Position numbers and translations under genes: made by a program. DNA of 64,000 nucleotides from the NCBI GenBank assembly GCA_963681505.1, contig OY811972.1:1539432-1603431 (forward strand), written 5' to 3'. This DNA comes from Eunapius fragilis (taxonomy: Eukaryota > Porifera > Demospongiae > Spongillida > Spongillidae). Positions 22,866-37,471 of the stretch are shown here, piece after piece (position 1 is the first letter of the stretch; every line of letters begins with the position of its first letter). A model generated the notes under the pieces. That model made no database searches. It worked only from the letters and a program-made list of their open reading frames with translations, and was not told the DNA's origin.

Positions 22866-23595
22866 TTTCAATGCACATCACCACTGTCAAATCATTATCA
22901 TATCTTAAAGCAAATTTGAGGCATTAAAAGTTGTTCTGAAGAATGAAATAGCCGAGGAAATGTACGTGTATTAACAGAGAATTTTTGGTGTCATAACAGA
23001 TAGAAGAGCAACCTTGATGTCAAGGTTTTCAATCCTTTTGCAAAATTTTATATAAAAAAATCATTGTCAAGAACATGCCTATGAAGCCGGAGGTCGTGAA
23101 GTAGAACTTGGATGTTTCACACCACTGGTGTTTTCAACTTCTGGTGGATTAGGTCCTGCTGCTAAACCACTTATTGCAGAAAAGCATGATCACCATACAG
23201 CCTAACTCTCTTTTGGCTTCATACCAGTTTGAGCTTTTGTTCCTATGTTGTCTTCATCGCACAAGTATCGTTGCTGCATGACCGCTTTGTCACCATGCAT
23301 GATAACCAGAAGTGGTTGATGCGAGGGTTAAAGATATGGTTAATTTGTATACTTTTATTCGCATTAATTTATTCATGATATGCTGGAAGGGGGGTGTTCG
23401 GATACCATGGACCCCCCCCCCCCCCCCTCCCCGGGTCGGCATCCGCCTTGGAACAACCAACCTAGCTGATTCGATGTCAAAAGGCTTCCTATTATCTGGC
23501 TATCACTAACCACTTCGATTCTAATTGGATGCATTGGTGAATTGTCAAAGTTGCATGTCGATTTACAAACCTTTGCACATCAATTTCAGTTACAT

Positions 23596-23858
23596 TCACA
23601 CACAAGAAAGATTAATTAAAATCTTTTTTAGGACATCCACCAGAGTTGACCAAGTTACTGGGACCAAACCCTTTCCCTGAAGCCATCGACTTAGTATTGC
23701 CATAATGATATCGTCAGCATTCCATCCGTGTTCTTTGTCCAGTGCTGGAACAATAGCTCCAGTTTTATCCTCCAGCAGATAAGTACCAAAGATGAAATAC
23801 TTTGCTCCAACATGAGTAACAACCTTCAGGTCTAACAGCTTGGGCAATGTTGGTAGTT
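23596..23858 (-). CDS. Death-domain terminal exon (intact, copy B)
   Basis: After the CCCCTAACAG acceptor, the phase-1 frame is open to a TGA at 23596-23598. It reads ELPTLPKLLDLKVVTHVGAK, then FGTYLLEDKTGAIVPALDKE, NADDIIMAILSRWLQGKGL, and VTWSTLVDVLKKI. The helix pattern and the W-L-x-GKG-x-x-VTW-x-TL-x-VL ending fit Death-fold domains common in sponge predicted proteins. It ends soon after helix 5/6, so the last helix is short. Confidence 0.82.
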
Positions 23859-26800
23859 CTGTTAGGGGAAAGGGGTGAGGGTGGGGGGCGGGGGTGGGAG
23901 GTACAATTTATAATGGTTAAACAATCAGTTCACTACATGTATATACAAGTAAATAAAAAACATTCTCTATGAGAAAGTTGGTGGCATATAGGATTTGAAG
24001 GCAATTGTGGTGTAAAAAGGAAGGAAACAAGGGTCTAATAATAAGGGAAAATGGAATAGTCCTATATTTAGCACAAAAACAACATACTATATCCTACATA
24101 TAGAAATGTGCTAAATATAGGATTATTCAATTTTCCCATATTATTAGACCTCTGTTTCCTTCATTTTTACCTCAATTCATTCAATACACAGTACTAGACA
24201 CTCACTGCCAGACAACTACAAAAATGTATGGTTTTAGAGAAGGGTCCCAATGTATACAAAATACGGGTCCCATAGTGCCCCATGCTCTTTTACTTCTAAT
24301 GACCACATTTTATCTTCTCTGGTCAGCAGTGGACATGGTGTTGAATGGATACATGAAATTCCTTATTTTCGTAGTGCAAGCTGATAATTCGTACAGTTGG
24401 TTGTTACTATGACTACTGGTGCCATGTTGAAACGCTTAACATAACCATCACATTGCATAAAATAACAATTTGGATTTACAATCGCCAGAGATGGGAGCTC
24501 TCACCCTCCTAACTGCTATTCGCTTGTGCTTTGTGAATATATACAATGTACTAAATGTGTTAGTAAATATGGTGTGACATCAACACTGTGGTAAATATAA
24601 AGCTTTCAATTACTATGGCGGAAATGACAAACATTTGCACTGCATTTTGATTAAGAGTGAAAATCTTAATTATTATCAGGTAAGCTATTTGTCGATATAG
24701 GTACTCTTTTGTGCAGTTGTTAATGTCAAAATGAAACAAAACAACAGAACCGAAAACAAGATCGTCGGTTATCAGAAGCATGAAAAGAAAAAGCCTGTAT
24801 ACTCTTTATGTAGGAAACACCGAAATATACAACAGCGATGGTGCCGATCAAGAAACATAATAGGCTTCAAACAGGCTACGTTATCAGATACTTAATCTAA
24901 CTCTCACTTGTCAACATTTACCAGTATTTTTTTAAGATGTACATTGTTATCATCGATAATTGTAAAAAATAGAGTTAACAAGTAAAGAAAAATGTTCTCC
25001 AATGGGATATAGGAATTGGAGGCAAAGGTGGTGTAAAAAGGAAGGGAACAAGGTTTTGGGAATAGGAATCCTATGTTACATGTATAGGAGAAACAAAAAC
25101 AGCCTCGTACACCTCTAACCAAAACCTTGTTCCCTTCCTTTTTACACCACAATTGACTCCAATTGCTATATATCCCACCAAATTTTTCATTGGGAGATTG
25201 GTTTTCTTTACTTGTAAATAGACAGTTCTGTTTGGAGAGTACAAGATAACTATCAGTGTTTATAGGAACAGACTAGACTGTAGGTAGTAAAAAGCTTTGG
25301 GTGCCCCTCAAAATATAGTTAAATGATCTCTCAGAGTCCCTCATTCAATGCACTGTACAAGACACTCACTGACCTGACAACTGTGGCAATTCTTTGGTTA
25401 TGTGTTCTAACAAGAACTGGATAGAAGAGGGACAGTGTTCTGTAAGGAGAGACCAAACAAAGGGAACGGACTAACTTCATTTCGCATTTTCTCAATGAGC
25501 TGGCAATTCAATGTAGAAGGCTAATATTTAATCATTCTGGCATCTTGCATGTAATTTGAATGGGAAAGAGTGTCTGTAAATAGCGGAACTAGGCTGCACT
25601 GGGGGCTCTAGACATAGAAGAAGTATATTTATTTCAAGCAGAACTGTTAACCAACTGCTGCTCAGTTGGTAAGGCTTTGTGACAGCATCATTTAATAATA
25701 AATTAATCACCAGTTTATGATCTATTGAAGTGCTATATAACATTACCTGCTCTGCTTCTCTTTGAGGAAGACGAAAGTTCTTCAGATGCTAGAATAAACA
25801 AAATGGAGGTATTTGCATGCAGCAAAGCAAATGACCCTATACACTGTACAAAATTGTACATTACATAGATCTTCTAAATAAACATTTCATAGATATAAAT
25901 CAACTTTGCTGCCATATAATGCTTTGCTATTAATAGGATGTGGTTTGCCTAATCCATTGGTGTGAATTGAGGAGGGAAGAGTTTATAGACTTTGCACACC
26001 AATGACCAATAACATTGAAGTCATGAGATGCAAAATAGAAGCTACAGCACTCCTATATATTCATGTACACTTACACAATTGGAGATTTCCCCCCACCCCC
26101 TCCCCCCCAAAAAAAATTGTTCGTGTTTAAATGTCTCTGCAAATTTGTTTATACATCAGGAAATAAAATGGCACGTACATGATTATGAAAACATACGTGG
26201 AAGCGTTAGCAGTTAAAGATATGGGCATTTAAATTTTTTTCCATGGGGGCGGAGAGGGGGGGGGGGGGCTTGGCTTTTTAGTGATATTCATACTCATGGC
26301 AGCAAAAGTAATAGATTGAGAACCAAAATAGATTCCCATAGAAAGAAATGGTGTGAGAGCAAGCAAGAATACAAAAGGTAGCAAAGATATGTAGTGTCCC
26401 AGGCTGGCACCTGAAAACATGTGACTGTCTGACGGACTCTGATCTATATGTTGTGTGCAGGTGCATGTGTGTATAAATGCTGTAACTTTTGTACTATCAT
26501 TGTCTTTCTTACATGTACCTGGTCACTACTTGCTGAGTCAGCGGTCACTACATTGGTGTCAGGAATGGAATCGAGGAACAGAGTAGCGAGGTGCAGGCAC
26601 CCACAACTACCAGCAACTCGCGCACTCCATCGGGACAGGCACAAGTAGTAAGAATGAGGTTACGACCCCCTTCCCATTTTTCAGCAGGAGCGGATCTTGT
26701 ATGGTGGCGCAAGAGATTTGAGCTCTATGCCCGTCAGGCAAAAATAGCAGAAGACTAGTGTACTTCCTCTTTTGGATGACGAATCATTTCGTTTAGTGAC

Positions 26801-29800
26801 ACAGCAAGGATTTGACGGAAGCTCTGAATATAGCACGGTATTAAAGTGCTTAATGAATCAATACAACCAGGAGGGTAACGACCTGGAATGATTTCAGCAG
26901 TGTACTCAAAAACCTGAAGAGCGCCTGCCAGAGTACGTGGGGACACTTCAAGCCTTGGCTGACAAAGCCTATCCAAAGTGGCCGGCAGAACAGTTGAACG
27001 AACTCGTAAGGGATCAATTTATTCGTTGTATCCGTTCCTCTACTGTTCAGATAAGACTAATGCGTGAAAGACCAAAGACACTAAACGAAGCATTGCAGCT
27101 GGCTTGCCAATATCAGGGAGTGTAAGAATCGCAAAAAAACTACAAGGTGTTTCAGCTAAGGTGGAGACGATGGCGGTTGGTAAAGATGACTCCGAGAGCG
27201 AGAGTGAGGCTGTTGCTGCTATAACTAATGCTACAAGACCAAGTTGTCTGGCAACCCAAGTGGAACAGCTTGGTAAGCAGATTGAAACGTTGAATTACAG
27301 CTGGTAGCCACGGAAGAACGTATCCGAGATCAAGCCTGAATGACGCTATAGCACGGAAAAGAAACGATGGCATTGTGTGCTGGTACTGTAGCAAGCGTGG
27401 TCCTTTTAAACAAAATTGTGCGAAACTAAAGACCTCAGTCGAAATTGCAGTCGTAGGGTCTTGTTTGAAAGTTGAGGGAAAGCTTGGCAAGCTTGTTGTA
27501 AAGATATTAATAGATATAGGGTCGGCTGTCACTTTGGTTCATGAAGACAAAGGTGCAACAATCTCCAAAGACAATCAAAGCCCTGGTTCACTCTGTTGTG
27601 GCAGCCAATGGAGAAAAGTTAGAGTTGGTGGGGCAAGTTGAAGTAAGTATAACCATAGGAGGGGTGACTAGAAGACACATGGTGCTTGTTACGAAGCATC
27701 TCACGCAAGAGTGTATACTAGGGGTTGATTTTTTGACTAAACACGCGTGTGTAGTAGATCTACTACAACATACCTTTGTCATTGATGGGAAAATAGTGCA
27801 GTTTAATCATACAAGGGTTGAGAAGATGTGTTTTTTGTGAGTATTTCGAAAACGGCGACTGTACCAGCTTGCTGTCAGATGTACATTTCAGCCTCTGCCC
27901 TTGACAAAAGGGAAGCAGGTGCTGCGTTGTTGGAGCCACTGGATACATTCATAGAAAATCATGGGCTTTTGGTGGCACGGTCATTGTCGCAAGTGAGTTG
28001 CAATCATCTGATAGTTCAAATTCTCAACCCTGGTCCGGCTCCTGTGGTTTTTAACAAGGATGTTAGAGTGGGCATGATCAAGCCAGTCACAGATTCTGAT
28101 ATTGTCTGTAGTATTGAATCCCCCAAGTCCAACAGACATGTAGGCAACAACGAGTGTGCACATCTCATTGAGCTGATGTTGCAGAATACAGAACACCTTT
28201 CCAGCTACCACAGATCACAGGGGTGGCATTGCTGCAGGAGTTTGAGGATGTCATTGCAAAATTGAACAATGACCTTGGACAAACGTCATTGCAAAATCGG
28301 ACGATGACCTTGGACAAACGTCATTATCGTTCCACACAATTGACACTGGAGATAACCAATTGATTCGTCAACGTGCAAGAAGGTTCCCATTTCATCAGCA
28401 CAATGAAGTGAGTGAGTTAGTTAATGCATGTTATCCAGGGGGATAATTAGAATGTAGCAACAGTCCTTGGGCATCACCTGTGGTTCTTGTAAGGAAAATA
28501 GATGAAAAGACGAGGTTTTGTGTAGACTTTCGTAAACTTAATAACCGCACACACAAGGATGCCCAGCCACTGCCCAGCATTGATGAATCTTTGGATGCTT
28601 TGGGTGGTGCATGTTTTTTCTCAACTCTAGACTTGGCCTGCATGCTTTAATGCACAAAGGAAAATCTTAGCAGTGGTCAACTGAATGTACAGAAGCCTTC
28701 TTTGAGCTAAAAAAATGCTCATTTCTGCCCCTGTCCTCATGTTGCCTGACTTCAGTAAGTCTTTTGTCCTTGATACTGATGCTAGTGGAGAGGGTTTGGG
28801 GGCAGTCCTTTCAAAAAACATCAAGGGTAAGGAGCGTGTAATTGCTTATGCAAGTAGAACACTCACACACACTGAAAAAAGATACTGGATACTGTGCTAC
28901 TCGGAGGGAGATGCTTGATTGGTGTGGGGATCTCGTCATTTTAGGCCTTACCTATATGGCAGGAAGTTTCTTTTGAGAACAGACCATAACTCTCTAACTC
29001 CAGAAAGTCCCCTCCAAGGAATAAAGCACCTCTTGAAGTCAGCCATGCAAGTCGACCTTTGGAGAGGATAGCGATGGAAATAATGGGTCCCCTACCTGAA
29101 ACACCTCGAGGTAATCGCTATATACTTGTGGTTGGAGACTATTTCACAAAATGGAAAGAGGCATACCCATTACCAGATATGGAGGCATTGTCTATAGCTA
29201 AGGTTTGGTTAGTAAATTTATCTGCCAGTTTGGTGTGCCTGATTCAATTCATACAGATCAAGGAAAGAACTAAGTGATACAAGAGATATGTCACCTTCTT
29301 AGAGTCACAAAGACAAGAACAATACCCTATCATTGGCAGTCTGATGGACTTGTGGAGAGATTTAATAGGACCCTACTGGAGATGCTCAGCACTACAGTGG
29401 CTGATGAACATGACTGGGACCTTTCTCTCCCAACGATACTTCTGGCATATAGAACAAGTGTCCAGGAAACTACTGGAACCACACCATTTCAGCTCATGTT
29501 TGGGCGCAACTCCCGTCTCCCTGAGGACGTTTTGTATCCACTGCCTGTAGCATCACATGAATTCAGTTACTCAGTATACCAAAGTTCTCAAGGGTAGTCA
29601 TCAAAGATCTTACCAGGCTGTGATTAAGCATGATCAGCAAAAAAATTGGAGGCAAAGGTGGTGTAAGAAGGGAACAAGGTATTGGGGAAAGGAAACCTAT
29701 GTTCACATGTAAGAGAAACAAAAACAGCCTCATATACCTCTCCCCAAAACCTTGTTTCCTTCTTTTTTACATCACATTTGCCTCCAATTGCTATATCCAA

Positions 29801-32800
29801 CCAAATTTTTCATTGGGAGAATGTAATTCTTTACTTGTAAATAGACAGTTCTGTTTGGGGAGTACAAGATAACAATCAGTATTTATAGGAACAGACTAAA
29901 CTGTAGGTAGTAAAAAGCTTTGGGTGCCCCTCAAAATATAGTTAAATGATCTCTCAGAGTCCCTCATTCAATGCACTGTACAAGACACTCACTGACCTGA
30001 CAACTGTGGCAATTCTTTGGTTATGTGTTCTAACAAGAACTGGATAGAAGAGGGACAGTGTTCTGTAAGGAGCAATGGTCAACATTAACGGTTGCCCGCT
30101 GGCCCGACGCAAGTAGAAATTCTCGTCGGACCAGTTATATTGCTACATTAGTGGCCCGCAGGGGCAAGTTAAATAATGCTGTTTACAGGCCCTGCCAATT
30201 TTTTCAACTCATCCCTACAAGGATGTACTTACACAAACTGTGGTTAACCCAATTCTCAACACCCCCAAATAGAGTGTACATAGCAACCAATTAATTAGAA
30301 ACGCTTCCATGCAAGATGAGTGGGATGTTGAGAATCGGCAGCGTATTTTAATAACTGCCCACAATGGTTCGCAATGTCCGCTCTGATGCCTCCAGCTGCT
30401 GACCGCTTCCCAGGCAAACCCGCCACCACGAAAGAAAAGGATGACGGAAAAGGATATAGAAAGTCGTATGAAGAAGAGAAGCGTGAACGGGTGTTTGATC
30501 CAGAGGGTACTTGGGTAGTACGATGGCCATACATTTGATGACGAAAAATCCCTTGTTTATTGCTAGGGTGTTGATGTCACATTCAACATATTTGTATGCT
30601 AAATTTGACGAATACATTGTAAATCCATATTATTTTATGCAGTGTATGGGAATTAAATTTAATTACCTCAAATCAAGCATGCATCACATCAGGCTTCGCA
30701 GCTCTATCAGCCGAAACCCACAAGCACAAGGCTAATGATCCCAAATGCAGTGAGCTGGGGGGGGGGGGTGCGTCCCTCTGGCAGTCGAGACCTATGGGAA
30801 TTGTGGGAAGGAGGCTAGGTACACATTTTCCCGTCTAGCAACCCGGCTTGCCATTGGGTCTCCAAAATCAAGTTGCTCGAATTCACTTGTGTAAATGTAT
30901 ATAACTACAGGATGCTATTAATTAAATCTTTGAATGGCAAATTAATAACAAGGGCCAGTGGGTTGTGCAACTTACTTGTCCTGCAGGGCCAGTAGGTTCC
31001 ATCAACCTCTGGCCCCACAGGGCAAGTAGCCCAAAGTGTTTAATGTTGACCCCTGAAGGAGAGACCAAACAAAGGGAACTGACTAACTTCATTTCGCATT
31101 TTCTCAATGAGCTGGCAGTACAATGTATGCAAAATAAAAGGCTAATATTTAATCATTCTGGCATCTTGATTTTGCATGTAATTTGAATGGGAAAGAGTGT
31201 CTGTAAATAGCGGAACTAGGCTGCACTGGGGGCTCTAGACATAGAAGAAGTATATTTATTTCAAGCAGAACTGTTAACCAACTGCTGCTCAGTTGGCAAG
31301 GCTTTGTGACAGCATCATTTAATAATACATTAATCACCAGTTTATGATCTATGGAAGTGTTATAGAACATTACCTGCTCTGCTTCTCTTTGAGGAAGACG
31401 AAAGTTCTTCAGATGCTAGAATAAACAAAATGGTGGTATTTGCATGGCAGAAAGCAAATGAGACTAGTCCATCATAATCAGGTGCCTTATAATTTTATCC
31501 CTATAAAACATTGTACATTGCATAGATCTAAATCAACATTATATCGCAGTTTGCCTAATTTGCCCAATTGACATTGCACAGCAATAATCAAGTACATTCA
31601 AGTAATGAGATGAAAAAAAGCTACAGCCCTTCTCTAATCACGTAAACGTACAAAATTGGAGATACCGTAAGGTATCGTTCCCCTCCGGCCCCAAGGGGGA
31701 AAAACAGGCTCGTGTTTAAACAGGTGCACCTCCGTAACCGTGAATGTCTCCGCTAATTTGTTTAGCGTGTCAGGATGTAAAATGGTTCACATACATGATT
31801 ATTAAAAAAAGTTACACGGAAGCATTTTGCGGTTACAAACCATTATTTTTTAATGGGGGGCGAATAAGTGATACTTTAACCTGATAGGTTGGTAAACATC
31901 GTACTCATGGCAGCAAAAATAATATATTGAGCACCAAAATGGATTCCCATGGAGAGAAATGGTGTGAGAGCAAGCAAGAATAAGAAAAGTGGTATGGTTG
32001 CACAGAAATATTGATTTATGTAACATGCAATTCTATAGTACACAAGGGTGATTTGCTGTACACTGTCCCATATAGTGTTTAGCAACCATTACCTGAACTT
32101 TTTCTATTCGTTGTTGAAGATTTTGTGTCTGTATATTAAAAAAAAAAGTTTAATTATAACAGAAACTTCACGAAAAAAAAAGAGCTGATCTGATCAAGTT
32201 ATACTTATAGCCTTAATCATCATTATAGCTACGATGTGAGGGCCTCTGATGATTGGCATCCTTGTCAGAGTGACACTAACATATCAAATATAATCAGTGG
32301 ATATTTCAGGAGCAAATCATTATTATCTGATCATGTTATATTGGGTTATCCACAAATTGATCATGCAACTGACACACAAAGAATAATGAGAACAAAACTA
32401 AGCAGAACCATGGCTTCACTACACCATACCAACTGCCTGGTCAGGTAATTTAATTGAAGCATGTAAAATATATGCATTCCAACACATACCTTGCTCTCCT
32501 TCCTTTGCAAGCCAAACAGTATGCCTGGTGGTAAGGGCCATAACACATGAACAGAGTTTACAAATTGCATTACTTGGATCTTCTTCATAAGGTATGGCTA
32601 CACCATTGCAAGACTGGGTTGTGCAGATAAAACCATCTTTTAAGTCCCAACTGTTGAAATGAAGAAGCTTTGCACTATGCTGTATACCATCATGGATAAG
32701 CTTTTTAATTCTAGGGCATGCATTGGTGCTGTTTCCTTCAGTAAGGTGCACCTTTATGCCGTAGGTTACTGAGTCAACTATGGTGAATTTAGCAGGAAAC

Positions 32801-35800
32801 CTGCTATACATAAACGAAACACAATTTCTATACAGACACGTTGGGACTTTATCATTCTCAACCAAAGTGCAGGTACCCTTCTGCTGTAGGAACGCTACCA
32901 AGAAACTGAATACCCCATATGGTACACATTCATTCGGAAAACAGACAAGAAATGGATCAACCTTGCCATGTTCTATAGACATTTTATCAGGACTCAGTGG
33001 ATTCAAAAGAGCTGGCATCAAGAAGTCACCATTTTCCAAGGAAACCATAATACAGTGATAACACATCAGTTCTGTAAACTGCTCAACAGTAAAAATTCCA
33101 CCATCAAAATGCGCTTTAAAACAGTCACGAGACAGAAATTCATGGCTAACTAAAGCATGATCCCTAAACCTAGAGCACCATCCAGCATTCACACCTGTAC
33201 AATTAGATGATGCCTTTTCGTCATCCTTACCAACAAGCTCATGTTTGTACTGGACTATGGCTGTGATGATCCTCAGGATGACCTGGGGATCAGAAAATAC
33301 TACCTCCCTAAGACCTGGTACATTATGGTACCAAAGGAAAAGGTTATATTTGACCATGTGGAGGAGAGCTGCCTCTAAGCCTTCCTCGTCTATACCCAAG
33401 CTCTTTGCCAACTCTAGGCACCTTTTCAGGCTCAAAACACCATTTGTAGCAGACACCTTTATCTGCATCTCGAGAGCAAACCATTTTAAAGGAAGTAGAG
33501 GTGGAGTGCTTTTGCTTTTCCTGCATTTTGCCTCAATGTCATTACTGCACTCTTTCACGATTGACTCCCTTAGTGTTTTGGCAATTTTGTGATCCATTTC
33601 ATTAGGAGAATTACCATCCACCTCCCAAATTATCTCACTCCCACTTTTGCCAATAAGAATATCTACATTTACCACTTTTCTAATGATCTCATCCTTGATG
33701 TTCTTCTTCTCAGAGCACAACTCCTCCTTATCTCTGTGCGTGCCCACTACAAAGAGGTGAGGATGGACACTGATCTCTGGCTTGAGCTGCCCTCACACAC
33801 TGCTCCAGCACCTGCTTGTGGGACGATGGAGATGTGTATGGTTTGCCTACTGGTTTGCCATCTTGTCCATAGAAGTGGATCTCTGGGCGGTGGTCTAGGC
33901 TCTCTGAAAGGTTTACAGCAAAGAGAATGGCAGACACATCTTGGACAAAGGCTGGCAAGAGCTCAAGGAACTGGGGCTGACCACCACTGTCAATGAAATG
34001 AACCAAGGTCATTTTCAAATTCAACTTTTTATCTATTGCATTTTTGAATACCTTAATAAATCGGCTATTAACACTCTCAGCAGCATGCTTATCATGCAGC
34101 CTATCCTCCCTAGGAGGCTCTAATGGTGCTCGCTGCTCAACAGGTTGAGATGATGGGAGCTCAGTAGATGGAGTTGATGATACATTGACATCTGGGTTTG
34201 AAACCAGATTTTCTACAGAGCGAGATGGTTTCTGATGTTCAGTTGGTTGTGGAGATGCCTGTGTTACTGTGGGAGCTGTTGGAGGCAGTGGTGAATGCTC
34301 CGTAATTTTATTGGCATTAGCAAGAAGATATATTAGCTTGGCCTCATCCAAAACTTCCCAAATACTATTATCCTTATCCACCCTTGTTAGTATGGATTCG
34401 ACAGAACCCACAAATGCCTGCATAGGATTATCCGCTAGTCCAGTGCTAACACGACCAGTGTGTTTGTCAGTGCTCTCTGACAGGAGTAGCCTCTTCAGGT
34501 GAGTCTTCCCTACACCTGCTATCCCAAGCACCATACATTTGATAATTGACATTTCAACTGAACCTTGCTTTATGGCTTCTTCAAACAACTGCTTTGCCCC
34601 TAGAGGAAAAATCTATTTACAGTTTTACTTTTAGGCACTGTTTCACTTATTATTGTAATGTCACATATATCCAAAGGCACAGAACAGAGAGTACTTAAAA
34701 TGAATCTAGTGTGGTGCCTGTTTACAATAATAGCTTTAATTTTTTTATTTGTAAGCAATATATTTTTCTTGGTAACTGTTTGCAAACCAATGCCTACATA
34801 CCTACATGGTCAGCAGAAATCAAACCACTTCATAGTTTCATCCTGAAAATCCACAATATGACATTCTGCTTTCATACAGTTCATTAGTTACAGTTATGAT
34901 TATTTTTAAAGTTTTATTCCATTCTGTAAGACAAGCCATAATTTTTTTAAAAGCCCAACCCAATTAATGGAACAGCAGCTATAATGCAATGCACTTAATA
35001 AACACTGGTGCTTACCCACATATGCATATGCNNNNNNNNNNNNNNNNNNNNNNNNNNNNNNNNNNNNNNNNNNNNNNNNNNNNNNNNNNNNNNNNNNNNN
35101 NNNNNNNNNNNNNNNNNNNNNNNNNNNNNNNNNNNNNNNNNNNNNNNNNNNNNNNNNNNNNNNNNNNNNNNNNNNNNNNNNNNNNNNNNNNNNNNNNNNN
35201 NNNNNNNNNNNNNNNNNNNNNNNNNNNNNNNCAATCACACTTTTAAAACTGCTTCTGTTACTTTAGACAAGTAATAACTGTACAACTAATCACAGAATAG
35301 GCTGTCACTAGCAGGAAGATAAGGAACCCATTGATATTAGGTTAAGTCATCACATCAGTGGCATGAATGAAAGCAACATGTGTGTGTGGGCTACTCACTC
35401 TCCCAATCAAGAGCGTCTTTGTTGTCCTCCATCACATGAAGTGGCTCATCCTTTTCCCAAGGTATCAGTGGTCTCAGGGATACCTTTACACACTGGCCAT
35501 ACAGGTCCACCAAGCCATACACATCCTTGGGGACAGTGCAGGGAAGTCTGACCATGTGGACACCATTGAGGAAGAAGTGCAAGGTCCCAGAGCTGCTGTG
35601 GAGCAGGCCAACTGTGTCCCCAGCCTTCAGACCATGGAGACCAATGTCACCAGGCAGTTGGCCCATGTTCTAAGAAATAGGGCTGAGTAAATATTGCAGG
35701 ATGCATTCAACTTGACATGCCAATATTAATGCATGCAATAATTCTAATTACATAATTTTATGATGTACTTTGAATGGTCAGCAAGTAGAGCTGCTAGTCA

Positions 35801-37325
35801 TGTTACCTGAACGAGTAATGAAAACATTCTCTATGAAAAAGTTGGTGGCAAATAAGGCAAAATTGGTGTAAAAAGGAAGGAAACAAGGGTCTAAAATAAG
35901 AAGGGGAAATGCCTATAATTCACACACAAATGCAATGTCCTACAAACGGGTGAAATATAGGACTATTATACATTTTTCCTTCCTATTAGACCTACTTGTT
36001 TCCTTCCTTTTTACACCAATATTGCCTTATTCCAATCCTATATGCCACCAACTTTCTATGTTTTTATTACTTGTTTCATTTTCTGATAATAACAAGGTGT
36101 CCAATCGGGCTGAAAGAATTATTTAGTTGCAGCAGACCCTCCCCAGATATGAAGATGGTGTATTTGGTGGTGTGAAACGAAAGAAACAGTGGTCTAATAA
36201 GAAGAGGAAATGGCAGGCAATTACATTTCCCCGTCTTATTATACCCTTGTTTCCTTCCTTTTCTTCCAATCCTGTATGCCACTAAAAAAAGTTTCTATTA
36301 TTTGTTCCATGAGTTTTTTTCTTCATGAGATGAAGATAATAGCTAGGCTATTTACATTAGTGGTGCTGTACATCATTCTCACACACTCCCCCACCTGCAA
36401 CACTTGACCAGCCGCAGTTTCGACACATTTTGAACAAAGCAATTTTAACTAACTACTAGCTTTTACGAACACCCATATTAATATCCTGTGGACATGGTGT
36501 CCAATTGGCCTGCAACAGCACATAGTTCCAGCAGACCCCCTTCCCAGGGTGGTATATCCGGATCGATCCTCCAAATGGTGTCTACTTGTGGAGGTGGAAG
36601 TGGGGATTGCATCTGTCACGGCTGATTTGAAACGGTCATAGGACCGTTTCAGGCAGCCTATTTTGGTCTCACAGACTGGTCATAAGACCATTTTAGGCTG
36701 TTATGTTGGCCCCAGTCTGCTCATTTTGGTCCTATATACCGCCAGACAGCCTGAAACAGTCCCAGGACGAAAACTGGCTGTCTACACGATCATGTATAGA
36801 CCAAGAATAAACCTGCTTGCTCTAAAATGGTTAAAGTAGTTAATATTGATTAGCTATTGGGTAGCATAGGTATTAGAGTCTAGCTCCAATATCTTATGTA
36901 CCACTGTCAGGGATCAAGGTCCCACCCAGAGTTAAAGTTATGAAGTGACAAGAGATGTGAAACGTTATGAAAGGTTGTGACAGAGAACCTTTGGCCCACA
37001 CCGGATCAGATTAATCTTTTGTTACAGGTTGCACATGTATACATAAATGGGCATGGTATGGCTCACTCGAGATACAGTATTTATAATGAGGCTTGTACGC
37101 ATATTTCCAAGCCATTTACGGTATAGTTCTAATTGTAAACCTAATGCCTGGACACAACTGAGCACTATGACCAAAGTATGACGAAGGATGTTAATGAAAA
37201 AACGTGAATGACATAAATAGACGATATGTAATACTGCACAGTCACACATCAATGTACAACAAACTATAAAATGCACATTTTCCCCTAGGCTGGCTTAAAA
37301 GCATAGGTGTGGGTGTAGGAAGGGT

Positions 37326-37375
<50 letters not shown>

Positions 37376-37440
37376 TCATACATGATTTATATCCCCCTGA
37401 TAATAAGAATCTATGCATAATATGACATGCCCCTCCAGCC

Positions 37441-37471
<31 letters not shown>

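Larger units (their letters stand above)
25015..26370. repeat. Segmental duplication, copy B
   Basis: Matches 29643-32080 (copy C) over MITE sequence, exon G, exon F, intron sequence and a hydrophobic-coding stretch near 26280-26370. Copy C has a 983-bp insertion that copy B lacks. A third, diverged relative lies at 19610-20090 and a fourth near 45720-45860. Confidence 0.85.
29643..32080. repeat. Segmental duplication, copy C
   Basis: Second copy of 25015-26370, lying directly downstream of the gypsy 1 remnant and carrying the 983-bp transposon insertion at 30073-31055. Confidence 0.85.

Noticed and set aside
26229..26420. Hydrophobic frame with LLALTPFLSMGIYFG, also at 31876-32085
   Set aside because: Kept in both segmental copies, but without matching splice sites or phase for the Death gene; the two copies are recent duplicates, so conservation is not evidence of coding.
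26400..26552. Full 5' LTR of gypsy 1
   Set aside because: Only the ACA end and primer-binding-type sequence are suggestive; no 3' LTR is present to define its length, so the LTR is not annotated separately.
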